Shown piece after piece: positions 24,801-36,703 of a stretch of DNA of 64,000 nucleotides. Made by a program: the position numbers and the translations under genes. The DNA lies in contig OZ018411.1 of NCBI GenBank assembly GCA_963969595.1, forward strand, positions 25,542,545 through 25,606,544. Direction: 5' to 3'. The stretch is from Neckera pumila (taxonomy: Eukaryota > Streptophyta > Bryopsida > Hypnales > Neckeraceae). The notes under the pieces were generated by a model. The model did no database searches, was not told the origin of the DNA, and saw nothing but the letters and a program-made list of their open reading frames with translations. Every line of letters begins with the position of its first letter. Position 1 is the first letter of the stretch.

Positions 24801-25746
24801 CTACACAGTCACTTCCATTGGCAAAAACGGATGAATGTGATCCATTGGGATAGTCAAGGGGGTTGAATTGATAGTTTCTATTTGGATAGTAGTATCTTTT
24901 GTCTATTGACTAGGTTTTCATCCTCAAATTCAACGGGTCGGCCATCACCTTTCTTTGGGTACAACTATTGAAAATCTTTGCTGGTAGAGGGTACAAAGAA
25001 GCGAAATAGGGGTTTGTAATCAGGCAGTGTTGGAACGCAATTATGAAAGCAATTGTTTGCGTACATTGTGTGCAAAGGATAGTGGCTGGTGTTGAAGGAG
25101 AGTTTTGGTTGCTACGAATGGGGGTTAAGTCATAAGTATAGAGAGACTTACGACTTGTTTGGCATAGAAGAGACTGTGCTAGCTTCTTGTCTATAACTAA
25201 AGAGAGCTCAGTAGTGACTAAATACATGCATCTTGATTTTTGAGGGGCAAAGACAACAACGGTGATTTTGAGGAGTAGGATTCTTGCGGACTGGTGTGGT
25301 ATTGCAAGCTACATACTTTCATTCTAATCCTATAGACACAAGATTTGAGGAACCGAAGCCTTTGGATTGTGGACAGCTTCAATCCATGCTGTAGATTGCA
25401 AGATTGTGAGGAAGACCTATGCAAAAGAGATTAGAATTAGTTGGAGTCAAATGTAAAATCACGGAGGACACGGTCATCAACTATTGCAAAATTGAATGAT
25501 TGTCTGCTTTTCGAGGTGTGTGCAAGCATTAGAATGAGTTGGTGGCTGTCATGTGCAATTGTTAAGTAGGAAAGGGCGGGAGAGATGGTTTCAACTACCT
25601 AGGCTCTAAAGATTCTTCGATACTGGATTCAAATTCCAGATGTGGACATGGATTTCATGATAAACATGGATTTTAGGCCGAAATCTCTATGCCGACGAGT
25701 GCAAACATATTTTGATTTGATTCATTTGATTAGATGTGCTCATTTT
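21845..25746. other. Long AT-rich spacer
   Basis: The longest frame (22987-23364, 125 codons) has no known motif and ordinary AT-rich composition. Nothing in 23.4-25.7 kb gives a coherent protein on either strand. Old, unrecognisable retroelement DNA is possible but not shown. Confidence 0.5.
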
Positions 25747-26624
25747 TTAACCCCTGAAGGCCCGGCCAAGGCCTTTTCTAATTCAAAAACCACCAAAAAC
25801 TGCCATTTCTAGAGCATTCATCAAAAAAGTTTTCAAAATGTTTTTTTGGAGAATGTAACCAAAGGATCTTGTAGTTAACTTGTATAAGAATATGTGATAA
25901 AATTTTTGTGAGGTTTGACCATACTAATTGAAGGAAATTTGCATTCCCAGTCTTTTTTTTTTTTCTTTTTTGTTTCACTGTGCCCGAAAATTTCAGATGC
26001 CTTTGACCGCCATTTGCTGAATTTTTTTCTACTACAAATCTTGAATTAAAAATTTTTCCTTATGGGAAAACATGTTAGGCATGTGCATGCCAATTTTCAA
26101 GGCAATCCAAGACAAGTAAGACATTCAAAAAAATTAAAATTTGCCACAATGTTCCAAGAATTGACCACTAGGTCATTTTTGAATCAATTTTCCCATCACA
26201 TTTTATTAGATATAGAAAATCTGAATGGTGGATTGAAATATGCACTTATACTTGAGAAGTAGGAAGAAAAAAAAAAAAAAAACCCTCAAAATCTCTAACT
26301 TTTAGAAGCTCCTAAAGCCTAATGTGACCTCCCAACAGGCACAACAATAGCCTAACTCTCCTCTCTTGCCACCTCTACTGCCCCTCGGGAGTCAAAGGCA
26401 GATTGCTGAGGAGCAGCAGTAGAACTAACTGAAATTTTTATTCAAATGTTCATAACTTCTTGAGAATAAGTCGGATTTTGACGAAATTTGTATCCACAAG
26501 AAGCTTATGAGAAACTACACGCTCAAATTTTTTTTGAAAAAATCATATTGAATATGAAGTTTGAACAAACTTGCCTGAAGTCCTAAGTGTCCCCCAAGGG
26601 GACACTTGGGCCTTTAGCGGTTAA
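25747..26624. mobile_element. TTAA-flanked non-autonomous element, 878 bp (copy B)
   Basis: It starts TTAACCCCTGAAGGCCC and ends GGGCCTTTAGCGGTTAA; the ends are inverse apart from two changes. The interior shares AACTGCCATTTCTA and AGGATCTTGTAG with copies D and E, so B belongs to the same long subfamily (880-930 bp). A near-perfect palindrome (26585-26607, arms AAGTGTCCCC/GGGGACACTT) lies just inside the right end. No coding frame. Confidence 0.8.
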
Positions 26625-27197
26625 AAGATCTTTTCATGACTAAAATTTAGAATGATCTAGAATTTGGAGGTACAAGTTGCTAAAACTCACTATAAGAGCA
26701 TTTGTTTGTGATTCGTTTTTAGGCATTTATATATATATATATATGTTTATATATGTTTTAAATCAATAAATACCTCAATGTGATAATTTCCACTATCTGC
26801 TACAAACAAACTCAAAAGAACTCTAAAGACAGAAAGTTGGATGAAGAATTTCAATCCTTCAAAAAGCTCAGAATCAGGAGCTTCAGAGTTTTGGAATGAA
26901 TTTGCCTTTTCATTGTGGTTCCAGGTCTGCCACCCCTTTAGAGAATTTTTCAAAAATGTAGCAAACATTCTTTGAAAGTACCCTGGAGACCAGCCCGTCA
27001 ACATCCATCCTCCGGACCAGCATTCCGTCCATTCAGTTCACATCTTTCATCTCAAAGCCTGACAAATTCATCTACCATTCATCCAAATTTCATACCTCCC
27101 CACGCCGTCTGCTAGGTCGGTACAGGTACCGTCTTCCTTCAAGCCTGCTTAGCTGAGATTGCCATTCCGGCTCTTACGTTGCTGCGCTTCTCTGGCT

Positions 27198-27392
27198 ATG
27201 GAAGTGCAGGCCGCGCTTCGGAACAGCAGCTCCTCACGATCTCATCGCCGGAATATTTATCAGCACCACAAGCACGGTCTCAACCTTCTACTATTTTTGG
27301 TTCCATCGAATTTTGAATTTTTTCCAGTAAGAATGGAGGTCACGAGCACGAAGTGAAGGGGGATGTTGCCGATGAAGTGTGTTTGGAATTGA
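27198..27392 (+). promoter_or_regulatory. Upstream open reading frames before the E1 start
   Basis: An ATG at 27198 opens a 52-codon frame ending at the TGA of 27354-27356 (an internal ATG at 27333 gives a 7-codon version). A second frame, ATG 27363 to TGA 27390-27392, follows. Both end before the presumed E1 start at 27434. If this is transcribed as leader they would be translated first and could damp E1 synthesis. Whether the leader starts upstream of them is unknown; an intron (acceptor TTTTTTCCAG at about 27318-27327) could remove the longer one. Confidence 0.4.
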
Positions 27393-27433
27393 AGCAACGG
27401 GGGCAGCAGAGGGAATTGGAATTGGCGGGCGCG

Positions 27434-30400
27434 ATGGTGACTATGGATGTGGACAATGCGGGCGACAATGCGGTGGTGACGGGGACGGTGTCGAAGGAGA
27501 TGAACGAGCTGCGATACTCCCGGTTGATGTACACTTTGGGACGAGACGCGGTGCATGCGTTGAGCCAGAGTCGCGTGCTGGTGCTGGGATGCAAGGGTCT
27601 AGGCGCCGAAGTATCGAAGAATTTGATCCTGTCGGGAGTGCAAGGGTTAGGGTTAGTGGATGAGGACGTCGTCACGTTGGCGGACCTCGGGGCGCATTTT
27701 CTCTTGAGCGAGTCCGACGTCGGACGCAATCGCGCGGTGGTGACTGCTCAAAAACTGAAGGAAATCTACACGAGTGTGGACATTGTGACGTTGTCGAGTG
27801 TGGCCGTGGAGAGCGCGCTCGGAAGCTATGGATGCGTGGTGGCCACGAGCGGGGCGTTTCCCGACCTAATTCGGTTGAATTCTATGTCTCGGTCGCTTGG
27901 AGTGCCGTTCGTTGCCGCGAATTGCCGTGGCGTGTTCTCGTTTGTGTTTGCGGATTTTGGCGACAGTTTCTCGGTTTTGGATGAGACAGGGGAGCCTGCG
28001 GGGCCGATACTAGTGGAAGGCATCACGCAGGACTTTCCTGCCACGGTGACTGTGGTGGAGGAACAGCGACATGGACTTGAGAATGGTGATGAGGTTTTGT
28101 TGAGTGGCGTTAAAGGTATGGAGGAGTTGAATCGTCCGACTCCGTATTCTGTAACAGTCACTGGAGTGCATTCATTCACAATTCAGGAGGATACTCGTTC
28201 TTTCGGGCGGTATTTGTCAGGCGGATATTTCACGAAGCTGAAGACTGCAAACAATATGGAGTTTCTGTCTTTAGAGAAAGCGCTTGTTTCGCCGAAGTTC
28301 TGTATCAGCGATCCAATGAAAGCCGCTCAAGCTTTACCTATGCATCTTGGTTTTCAAGCCGTGGATGAGTTTGAGAGACGTCACGTCGCGGATAACATAT
28401 CGCCACCTAGATCAAATACGATTAGTCCTGATCAAGTGCACGATGTCGTCGCGATTGCTCGAGAAATCTGGTCGAATTTGCATATTGCGAAGGATGGCGG
28501 CTATGCAATGGAATCGACAACGGATGGAGCGGAAGAGGAGTCGAACGAGGCGCTCTTGAAAGGGCTGGGTGAAAGGGCTGGTCACAGGTCTGGATTTATA
28601 AGTGGCGAGAGCAGTAGTGCGGGTATTGCAGCAGCCAGCAGGGCAATCACAACAGGATCAGCAGACAGGTTTTCCTTAGACGAGGAAATGATCCGGCTCA
28701 TTGCGTTAGGTGCACATGTGGAACTGTGTCCTGTAGCTGCCATAACGGGAGGTATTGCTGCACAGGAGGCCATTAAGGTATAGCAACCTTCTTTATCTGG
28801 ATAACTGTTGCACTGGTCAAGATAAATTCAGTGCGGACTTTGTTTTGATGTCCTAGTAGTGCTTGTTTTCTTTTAGGGTGCTTCCTTTATTTAAGCGGTC
28901 CAAGTCCAAGGAGATGGTCTCTATTTGAAATGTGCTTGATATGACCAAGTATGCTCATGGTATTCGTTGAAAATGTGAACTTACGGTTCCTCGATACATG
29001 AGAATCATGAGGTGTGCTCTGTAGCGTCTCATGGCAGCACTAATGCTAGTTGGTTTGCTAATTGCAGGCATTAACTAGGGTCTTCACGCCTTTACAGCAG
29101 TGGCTCTACTTCGATGCTGTGGAGTGTCTGCCTAGTGCTCCACCTGCTCCTGAAGATAGGTTGCCATGTGGCTCTCGTTATGATCACCAGATTGCGTTGT
29201 TTGGTCGAGAATTTCAGGATAAGCTGGGTAGCCTTCAGGTACGATATAACTCATTATGCAAAATATCTCTATAATATTTAAAATCCTGTAATGCTTTATA
29301 GTACTATAGTTCTTCAGGTATGTTCCATTGACGAATCTTTCATTTGAGTGCTGCCTAGCTTTTTCTCTATTTATAGCATGCTAAGTATGCATCAGGTTAT
29401 CGTAGACGTGAGTGAGATAAATCGTTTATTGACATAGATTTTGTGGTTTTGCAGTGGCTCGTGGTGGGGGCAGGAGGACTAGGTTGTGAAGCTTTAAAGG
29501 ACTTAGTGTTGATGGGCGTGGGCTGCAGTTCGAATGGCAGTATCACTATTACAGACATGGACACGGTGTCCAAATCCAACTTGATTGATCAAGTGCTGTA
29601 TCAACCTGAAGACGTGAGTCGTGGTAAGGCGCCAACTGCCGCACGGGCCTTGCGCACCATCAATCCTGCGGCTCAAATACACGCTCTCCAGGTAATTCTT
29701 CTGATGCGTATTCTATGTGTAAATGTTTCTAAAAAATTTGAATACATTTTTTTTTGAGCGCTTCACAAGTCGCCAATTTCAGATCGAGAATCGACGTCAC
29801 ACTCAATTATTGTAGTGCCCAAGTCTGTCAATCTGTCGTCTGCGTATTTTATCAGAAGTGGACCTGCATCTGTGCAGGAGAGGTTTGATCCAGAGACGGA
29901 GAATATATTTGACTCCTCATTCTTCAACTCCATAGCAGGTATATTAGTTCTGGCTAGCAGTCTGTAGTGCTTCATGATGACATGAAATTATACTAGCAGT
30001 CGTGTAACAAATGTAACTCACGCCCTGCACGTGAGTTGCTATCTGATAGGGATCTGGTTTGCGGGGGACAGGTGTATTTTCGGCCGTAGATACTTCGTCA
30101 TCAAGGCTTTACCTGGATGCCCGATGCGTTTCCTACAGGAGGCCTATGGTTGATGGCGGCAAGCATGGGACCAAAGGGAGTGTTCAGGTTTGAACATCGA
30201 CGTCTTGCAAAATTTTCTGGTTTACGTCTCTGAATGATAGTACAGATGGTACTATCTTGCAGTAGTTTAGAGGTTGCTGCTGTTGTCAAAGAAGGGCACA
30301 GAACCTAGATAGATTTTGTTCCGAGTGTTTCAGTGTTATGAGAATGTCGCTGAGTGGGGACGTTATTCAGTTGTTGCTGAAATGGCGGTCTGGACTTTTT

Positions 30401-33400
30401 AACGTCTTGTTTCTGGCATTATATATAAAAATTATATCTGAAATGCAAGATTTGGAGGGAATTCTCCTGAAGATGGCTATCGTAATTGCTTGGTTGCCTG
30501 TTTCAGTATACTGGATGTTGCCTTTAAGAATGAATTCGGCTTGATATCACAGTAGTATGATCAAATTAAAGTGTTGATTTTGGGACTCCACTGTGGTGCA
30601 ACTCTTAATTGTCGATATCTTCATTGCAATTGCAGGTATTTGTACCATTTCAGACAGAAATGTACGCATCTACTCGGGACCCTTCTGAGCACAAGGAAAT
30701 GCCGATTTGTACGCTAAGGAATTTCCCTTATGCAATGGAACATACCCTTAGATGGGCGGTGGAGACATTCGAGGCACTTTTCAAGAGCAGGCCAGCCGAT
30801 GTGAATAACTACTTATCTAGCCGTGATTTCCAGGAATCTATACGTAAATCTCCAGCATCATCAAAGCTTCCTGTATTAGAATCTCTTCGTGATGCTCTTC
30901 TGCGACACAGGCCTTTGAGGTATTCGTGATTTTCAATTATAATTTTTATTCTATTTGCTGCACGAAGCTTTTTCCAGCTTCTTTGATGCATTCCTTCTTT
31001 CAATTTCATCGTTGTATCCATGTCGACCAGTGGTGGCATGGAATTTGATGCATCCGATTAGTTGTATTGAGTTTTTCTTTGTGCTAAGCTGCCGGATTTG
31101 AGTGTTTTTTCCAATCATGATGTAGAAGGAGATGAGCTAATCACAAGGGGTTGGTGGTTCTAGTATTGATGCATGTGTACAGTGGGCGCGTCTGCAATTT
31201 GAAGACTTGTTTTCCAATAGCATCAAGCAGGTACATCACTTCCTTCCACGTTGGCATTATTTGCTGGCCTTTTTCGGTGATATTGCATAGAATTTTTACT
31301 TTATTCGCACATTGTAGTCAAATCTAAAGTGCTCACTTTCGTGAATGGACCTGGGGTGTCATCCAATGTAGACCACTTGTGCAGACTAAACATGTCTGGA
31401 ACACTGACAAAGGATTTCCTCTTGGTTTGTTTTTGCAGCTTTGTTTCAATTTCCCAGTAGGTATGACCACAACAGCTGGAGCGCCGTTCTGGAGCGGAAC
31501 AAAGAGGTCTCCAACACCTATTACTTTTGATGTTACTGATAATCTTCATCTGGACTTTATCATGGCTGCTGCCAACCTGCAAGCTACTGTGTATGGCCTT
31601 AAAGGCTGCAATGATCGGGCTGTCTTTGTAGATCTTCTTCAATGTGTTGTTGTTCCTCCTTTTCAACCCAAAGTAAGCCTTTTTTTCGAAGGTTCTTCCT
31701 CACCTTTTGATTTCCTATGTTCTTTACTTTCTGCATTGTCTCTTTCGGAAAGTGCCATTAATCTAAGTGTAAGTTTTTTTATGCTGATTGCTAGTATTTT
31801 TATTAATCTTTTCAGGCACGGGTTCCAGAGCAAATTAGTGCCTTGTTTTAGATGTAGTATATTTATGAATCTGTAAATTATCCTCGAATTCCTTCCAGTC
31901 GCTGAGCATTAAAGTTGGGACGCAGGAAGGGGTGAAAATAGCAGTAACAGATACTGAATTACGGAATCTATCAAATCCAAGGAAGTATCACGCTAGTTCA
32001 GGAGACAACGATGCTGCGGAGGCGTGTGATAGACTTCTGCGAGAGCTTCCCACTCCTGCTTCACTTGCGGTAACCTCTATCTACCTACTATCTGCAGAAA
32101 GCTAGTAAACCCTCCAGAAGTTCATTCTTACAGTCCCTTTTAGGTTGTAGGAAGTTGCTAGACACGTGTTTTGGTGATGCTTGTAGAGAAATTTAACTCT
32201 TTCCTGAGACAAGCATCTGAGTATTCTTTTGTTGGATGTCTTTTGAGAGGCTTTTGATTATTAGTTTAATGTACGAGGTGGCTGTCGATGGAAGTAGAGC
32301 AACCAGACAGCAGACTGCCCACGTTGGTAATCACTACCGCATAACGAGCAAGAGCTCATTACGCTCAGTGCAAGCTTTCAGGTTGCGCTTGATGATTGAT
32401 GTCCTGTTTCGTCTTGTATGTTCACAGGGTTACAGGTTGGTGCCTATTGAATTTGAAAAGGATGATGAACACAGTTTCCATGTCGAGTTTGTGGCTGCTG
32501 CTTCAAGCTTGAGGGGACGGAATTATGGCATTCCCAGCACTGACATACTGCAGGTGTGTATTTGAGTTTCTCAACGTATTCCTCCTATATATTCTGCTTC
32601 CTCTTTGCTTCTGAGTGGTACTTATGTCGGTACACAACAGATTCTTACATTGAGTCGTATCTACCACTCTGCAAGTCTTTTGATCAGCAAAGCACCTTCC
32701 ATATATAATTTGTATACGGAAATCATTCATTTTGTGCTGAACGACAGCATGTTCTGCGGAAAGTCAATTATTGTCATTTTCAGTTATTTATTAAAACAGA
32801 ACAGCGCAGCCTGCAGCGAAGCAGTTCTCTGTTGAAATTATCTGATTTGTAATGATTATGGCTTTTGCTGAATGTAGGCACGGCTTGTGGGTGGAAGGGT
32901 GATACCATCCATTGTGACCTCTACAGCAGTGGTAGGTGGTCTTATGTGTCTGGAACTTTATAAGTTAATTCAAGGCAAACCTTTCACGCAGCATAAGCAT
33001 GCCTACTTCAACTTGGCGGTCCCCTTGTTTGCGTTTGCACAGCCTATCAAAGCGTTTGAGCACACGGTAAAGAGATTTCTCTTCCCTGATTTTATTGCAA
33101 ATACTTCTTTGTGAGTTGGACAGTAGAAGCATAATTTCGAGCTTGGTATTTCATTTGTGAATGCTGTGGCGTAAATTTTGAGTGACGGCTGCAGGTGGCA
33201 AGGAACCAGTTGGATCCTTTGGTCTGGACTTTGTGGGATAGATTTGAGATGGATTGTCAGAACATGTCCCTGGAGACATTTCTGGCTGAATTTCAGCGCC
33301 AGCAAGGACTTGAGGTAAAATGCTTATAATTTAAGCATGTGGATTCCTTCTCCATTTAAATGTGTAGTACTTGTGGTATTCTTTCTGCATGTGTTTTGAA

Positions 33401-33765
33401 TCTGTCATGAACGCTTTCTCTCTGTCATGACCTTCCCTTTGTTACATTCCCTTTGTCGTTGTCACTTTCCCTTTTTCCATGATTGCAGCGTGACCAATAC
33501 AATATGTCATGGCTTACATTCTGACTGGGATGAGAATGTTTTGCAGATCACCATGCTTTCATTCGGAAAAAGTCTTTTATATGCAGAATTTCTACCTCGC
33601 AAGAAGTTGCAGGACAGAATGCCACTCTCTTTGATTGACCTCATCACCACCATTGGCAAAGTGACATTGCCTCCATCAGAGTCGACCATCTCCTTCTCTA
33701 TTTCATGCACTGATGCCAAGGGTGAGGATGTGGAGGTGCCTGATGTTGTTGCAAAAGTACGGTAG
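27434..33765 (+). CDS. UBA1-like: Ubiquitin-activating enzyme E1 (UBA1 family), 13 exons, about 1112 aa
   Basis: E1 adenylates ubiquitin with ATP, takes it onto a cysteine and passes it to E2 enzymes. Exons with GT/AG borders: 27434-28777, 29068-29238, 29455-29691, 29878-29938, 30072-30187, 30636-30919, 31164-31230, 31439-31672, 31899-32069, 32428-32553, 32878-33066, 33195-33314, 33547-33765. They join without a break to 1113 codons including stop, normal for E1. Seen: inactive adenylation half (exon 1), GAGGLG nucleotide loop (510-515), the active-site block PICTLRNFP with Cys at about 668, GAPFWSG, YPIEFEKDD-like PIEFEKDD, CLELYKLIQG, and a C-terminal ubiquitin-fold domain ending EDVEVPDVVAKVR. 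Odd: the usual SNLNRQF is SNLIDQV (Arg to Asp at about 550). Motifs such as QWLYFDAVECLP and ITDMDT resemble animal UBA1 more than Arabidopsis UBA1/2. Start: first in-frame ATG. Confidence 0.92.
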
Positions 33766-35241
33766 ATGTCTAGCCTAGATCCTTGAACTTTTCAAACATT
33801 TGTAAAGAGCCGTTCACCTCTTTGAGAAAACTGTACATTTTTACTCCTCAGAGCGAGTGTTCAGATGATTTGTACCACGCCCCCTGCTATGCAATGCAAA
33901 TTCTACAAATGGAATCTGTTTTTAGTCTTTCAATGTTATTTTGATTTTTGTTATTGCATCATTACCGAAGGGAAGGATATCAGATATACATCAGAATTTG
34001 TTATGTCCCCGATTTTGAGAGCAGTGAGACGATTGGTGAAGACATGGGAAGTGTTAATCATCTCTTGAATGTACTTTTCTCCTGCTATGTGATTCAATCT
34101 TGTTCGTACAGATTACCCGACATTTGTGGATGTTGTCAAGTTATGATAGCCTGACTGAGAGGACAGACTCCCTACTCGAAATACTCTAGAATCCTCTTTC
34201 CATTGCCTACAAAAAATTGATACTTTGATAACAGGAACCATGCTTAGATGCTGTCCAGATGGGATAATCTCCCTAAACCGTTTCAGTATCTCCTCCCTTA
34301 GATGTAGACTCGGAATTTCCCAGCCATGATGATCAGAAAACACAATGTTAAGAGTAAAGCGGGTTACCTTATCGATCGGTCACCGGCCGCAATGACTTCA
34401 AGGAAGATGCCCCACAAATTTTAGAGAAGCAACAGCTGAATCGAATTCTGCTCGCTTCTCATAGTTCTCTTCTGGATTTGCTGGAGATACCCCAGCCTTA
34501 TGGACGCGTGAGTCAGTCTACCTGTGATTGCTTTGAAGACTACAATCTAAAATATTTACAGAAGTGATTCTGATTTCTTACAACTGAGAGACTGCTCATG
34601 AAAGTGCAGTGAATATTCATTCAATTTTGCGTTCCTTTGCAATCTGCTTGGTTGTACCAAGTTTTGCCAGATCTGTAATTGAAGTACAGATCTGTAAGGT
34701 AGCTAAACTCAAAGATTCGTCAGTTGATTCGCTTCCTCGTGCAGGTGATTGCACAGACCATAAGCAGCCACTCCATTCAACTATCTGAATTTCTCAAGGA
34801 TGCGGTAAGCACTCCCCAATTCTCAACTAGCATCAAGTTGGTATGAGATTCTGGTAACAACGCCAGGATGCAAACCTTAGCAGATTAAATTGCAGATAAA
34901 ACTCCCGCTATTCCAATGATCTGGTAAAATTCTCCCTCAGTTCCCCAGCTTTTAGATGAAAACTCGCCAATCCATGAGTAATCTATGATCAATTTGTTAT
35001 CGAGACGTAATCCTTGACTCCTATAATCCCGAATGGCCCAAAGTACGCGCTTCCATATCTATAGGAATTGGAATAAATTAATTAAACAAGAAACTTCATG
35101 AAAGGAACTAAGAAACTTCAAACAGAGCACAGACATTCAGGACATCAAGAGCATTGCTAACATCTCAACACTGCATCGTCGGATTGAAGGTGGGCACAGT
35201 CACTAAATTTTGATCCCATCGCGTGCCATTTCGTTCCCAAA
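33766..35241. other. E1 3' flank and sequence around the COG8-like exon
   Basis: Apart from the COG8-like exon I see only one other exon-like piece: 34745-34805, open, preceded by TGCAG and followed by GTAAGC. It encodes about 20 residues (VIAQTISSHSIQLSEFLKDA) that I do not recognise. The rest is ordinary spacer. Confidence 0.4.
34358..34508 (+). pseudogene. COG8-like exon fragment
   Basis: The open stretch contains DFKEDAPQILEKQQLNRILL and HSSLLDLLEIPQ, matching the strongly conserved 'ILEKR..N..LLANHS.LLDLLEIPQ' core of Conserved Oligomeric Golgi complex subunit 8, a tethering factor of the Golgi. In COG8 this is followed by LMDTCVRNG; here the frame instead reads PYGR and meets a GTGAGT donor at 34508. 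I found neither the preceding N-terminal COG8 part nor the following EALDLE part. It may be a captured or leftover exon, or an exon of a gene whose other exons I fail to see. It lies about 600 bp beyond the E1 stop on the same strand. Confidence 0.55.
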
Positions 35242-35372
35242 AATGTCTGGATGAACTTTCCGTTGCTGGATGATATTTCGGGTAAGGACCAACTAACTGA
35301 CGACGAGACGACAACTGAAAGGTGTCTGGATGAACTTTCCGACCATTGCTGAATGATAATTCGGGTAAGGAC
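35242..35372 (+). repeat. Direct duplication, about 87-bp spacing
   Basis: The word GTCTGGATGAACTTTCCG followed by (C/G)ATTGCTG(G/A)ATGATA(T/A)TTCGGGTAAGGAC occurs twice, about 87 bp apart. It is non-coding and ends just before the hAT-like MITE. Confidence 0.75.
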
Positions 35373-35395
35373 ATTCCATTTTGGAGGGTGACCAC

Positions 35396-35676
35396 CAGTG
35401 TGTTTTTCTGAAGATTTGGTGTAAATTTGCACCAAATTTTATGGCCTGGCACTACGCCTATAGAAAAAAATGGTACTAAAAAGGTTGAAAATCGCCAGTA
35501 AACTTCAAATGTAAAAAAAAATTGGATGAAATCACCAGATTGTGGATGAAAACTGAATTATGGATATGTGATATGTACGAATATGATATTTTCTCTCCAA
35601 TATGTGGATGAATGTTGAAATTTGAAGCACCACTACAACATTCAATATTGCCACTTTGACACTTCATTAAAATGAC
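35396..35676. mobile_element. hAT-like MITE, 281 bp, 10-bp flanking duplication
   Basis: The same 10 bp, GGGTGACCAC, flank both sides (35386-35395 and 35677-35686). The body (TGGATGAAAAC, GTGGATGAATGTTG, GAGCACCACT or AAGCACCACT) recurs at 63037-63302, also with a perfect target duplication. An 8-bp or slightly longer duplication and a CAG(T/G)G start suggest the hAT superfamily. Non-coding. Confidence 0.75.
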
Positions 35677-35726
35677 GGGTGACCACAACGGATATATCTT
35701 CTACTTTATATATGTTTCCAAAGGCT

Positions 35727-36694
35727 ACGTGGGAAATAAATATATGGGAAATGCTAGAAAACAATTATTTTTTGGCATAAAAAGATTTCCATCGATCACA
35801 TGTTCTATATGTAGATCACAAGATATAGACACATGGCTCCATGTACTTCTATAATGCAATCACCAACATATTTATGCTCTCAAAATCAATAGACATAACA
35901 AAGCAGTGTGGGAACTACAAAAGTTAATTATATTTAACAAAAAAAATAGATTCTATACCTTAACAAATGCAAGTACATTCCACAACAATCCACAAGAAAA
36001 TATTGTCTCCTCATAGTTCTTACCTTGCTCTTGCGAAAGACAAAGATGTTACTGCAATGCTAGATTTAAACCGGACATCCTTTGTGTTAAAGGACTCCTC
36101 TACCAAAATAATCCACCAACTAATCTAGACAACAATATCACTATACAATTCATAGAATTCACATACACTAATGATAGATTCTCACAAATAACAATAGATA
36201 ACAAAATTCAAAAAAACCAACCACTAATCAACGACATCTTGGCCCAAGGATGGAATGTTGACCCACTTATTGTCATCACAGTAGAACTTAGAGGAACAAC
36301 ACATACTCCATCAATGAAACTTCTTGAAAACAAAGTCAACCTATCTGAAGCCGCTTTGAAACATATTTTTAAAACAATCAACACCATTGCCATACAATAT
36401 GCTGGATCAATCATCTTATATAGAAGAAAAATTAAAAACAACCAACCACTCCCAATTGAATAAGAAATTGTTTTAACACCCCTCTCCATTGCGCCTATTA
36501 TGCATACCCACCTAATTATTAATCTTGGTTACTTTATATTCTGGTTACTGATAACTAAAGTGTCTATTCTTGAAAGGGAAGAGTAGTTTTGCATCAATGG
36601 CCTTTGATCCACTGACCATTGGCTCATTGTCATTACAAACAAACACTTTATTCACGTTGGCCTTCTTGGAAGACCGGAGTTTTTATCTATCTTC
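35727..36694 (+). mobile_element. 5'-truncated LINE (non-LTR retrotransposon), 968 bp, decayed C-terminal ORF
   Basis: One frame (about 35730-36463) reads FPSITCSICRSQDIDTWLHV, INRHNKAVWEL, CYCNARFKPDILCVKGL, TIQFIEFTYTNDRFS and NTIAIQYAGSIL. I recognise this as the region after the reverse transcriptase in a widespread LINE family. Two in-frame stops (TAA 35852-35854, TAG 36014-36016) show it is dead. The 3' untranslated part (36591-36692) recurs as a stub at 57.36 kb. CCAAAGGCT flanks both ends (35718-35726 and 36695-36703), a plausible 9-bp target duplication. The end is a short CTAT-type tail rather than poly(A). Confidence 0.7.
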
Positions 36695-36703
36695 CCAAAG
36701 GCT

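Noticed and set aside
26720..26745. TATATA run as promoter of the E1 gene
   Set aside because: It is a plain TA microsatellite about 700 bp upstream; no positional support.
27353..27433. Longer E1 N-terminus starting at GTG 27353
   Set aside because: A GTG start is unlikely for a plant nuclear gene; the first in-frame ATG is at 27434 and E1 homology begins after it.
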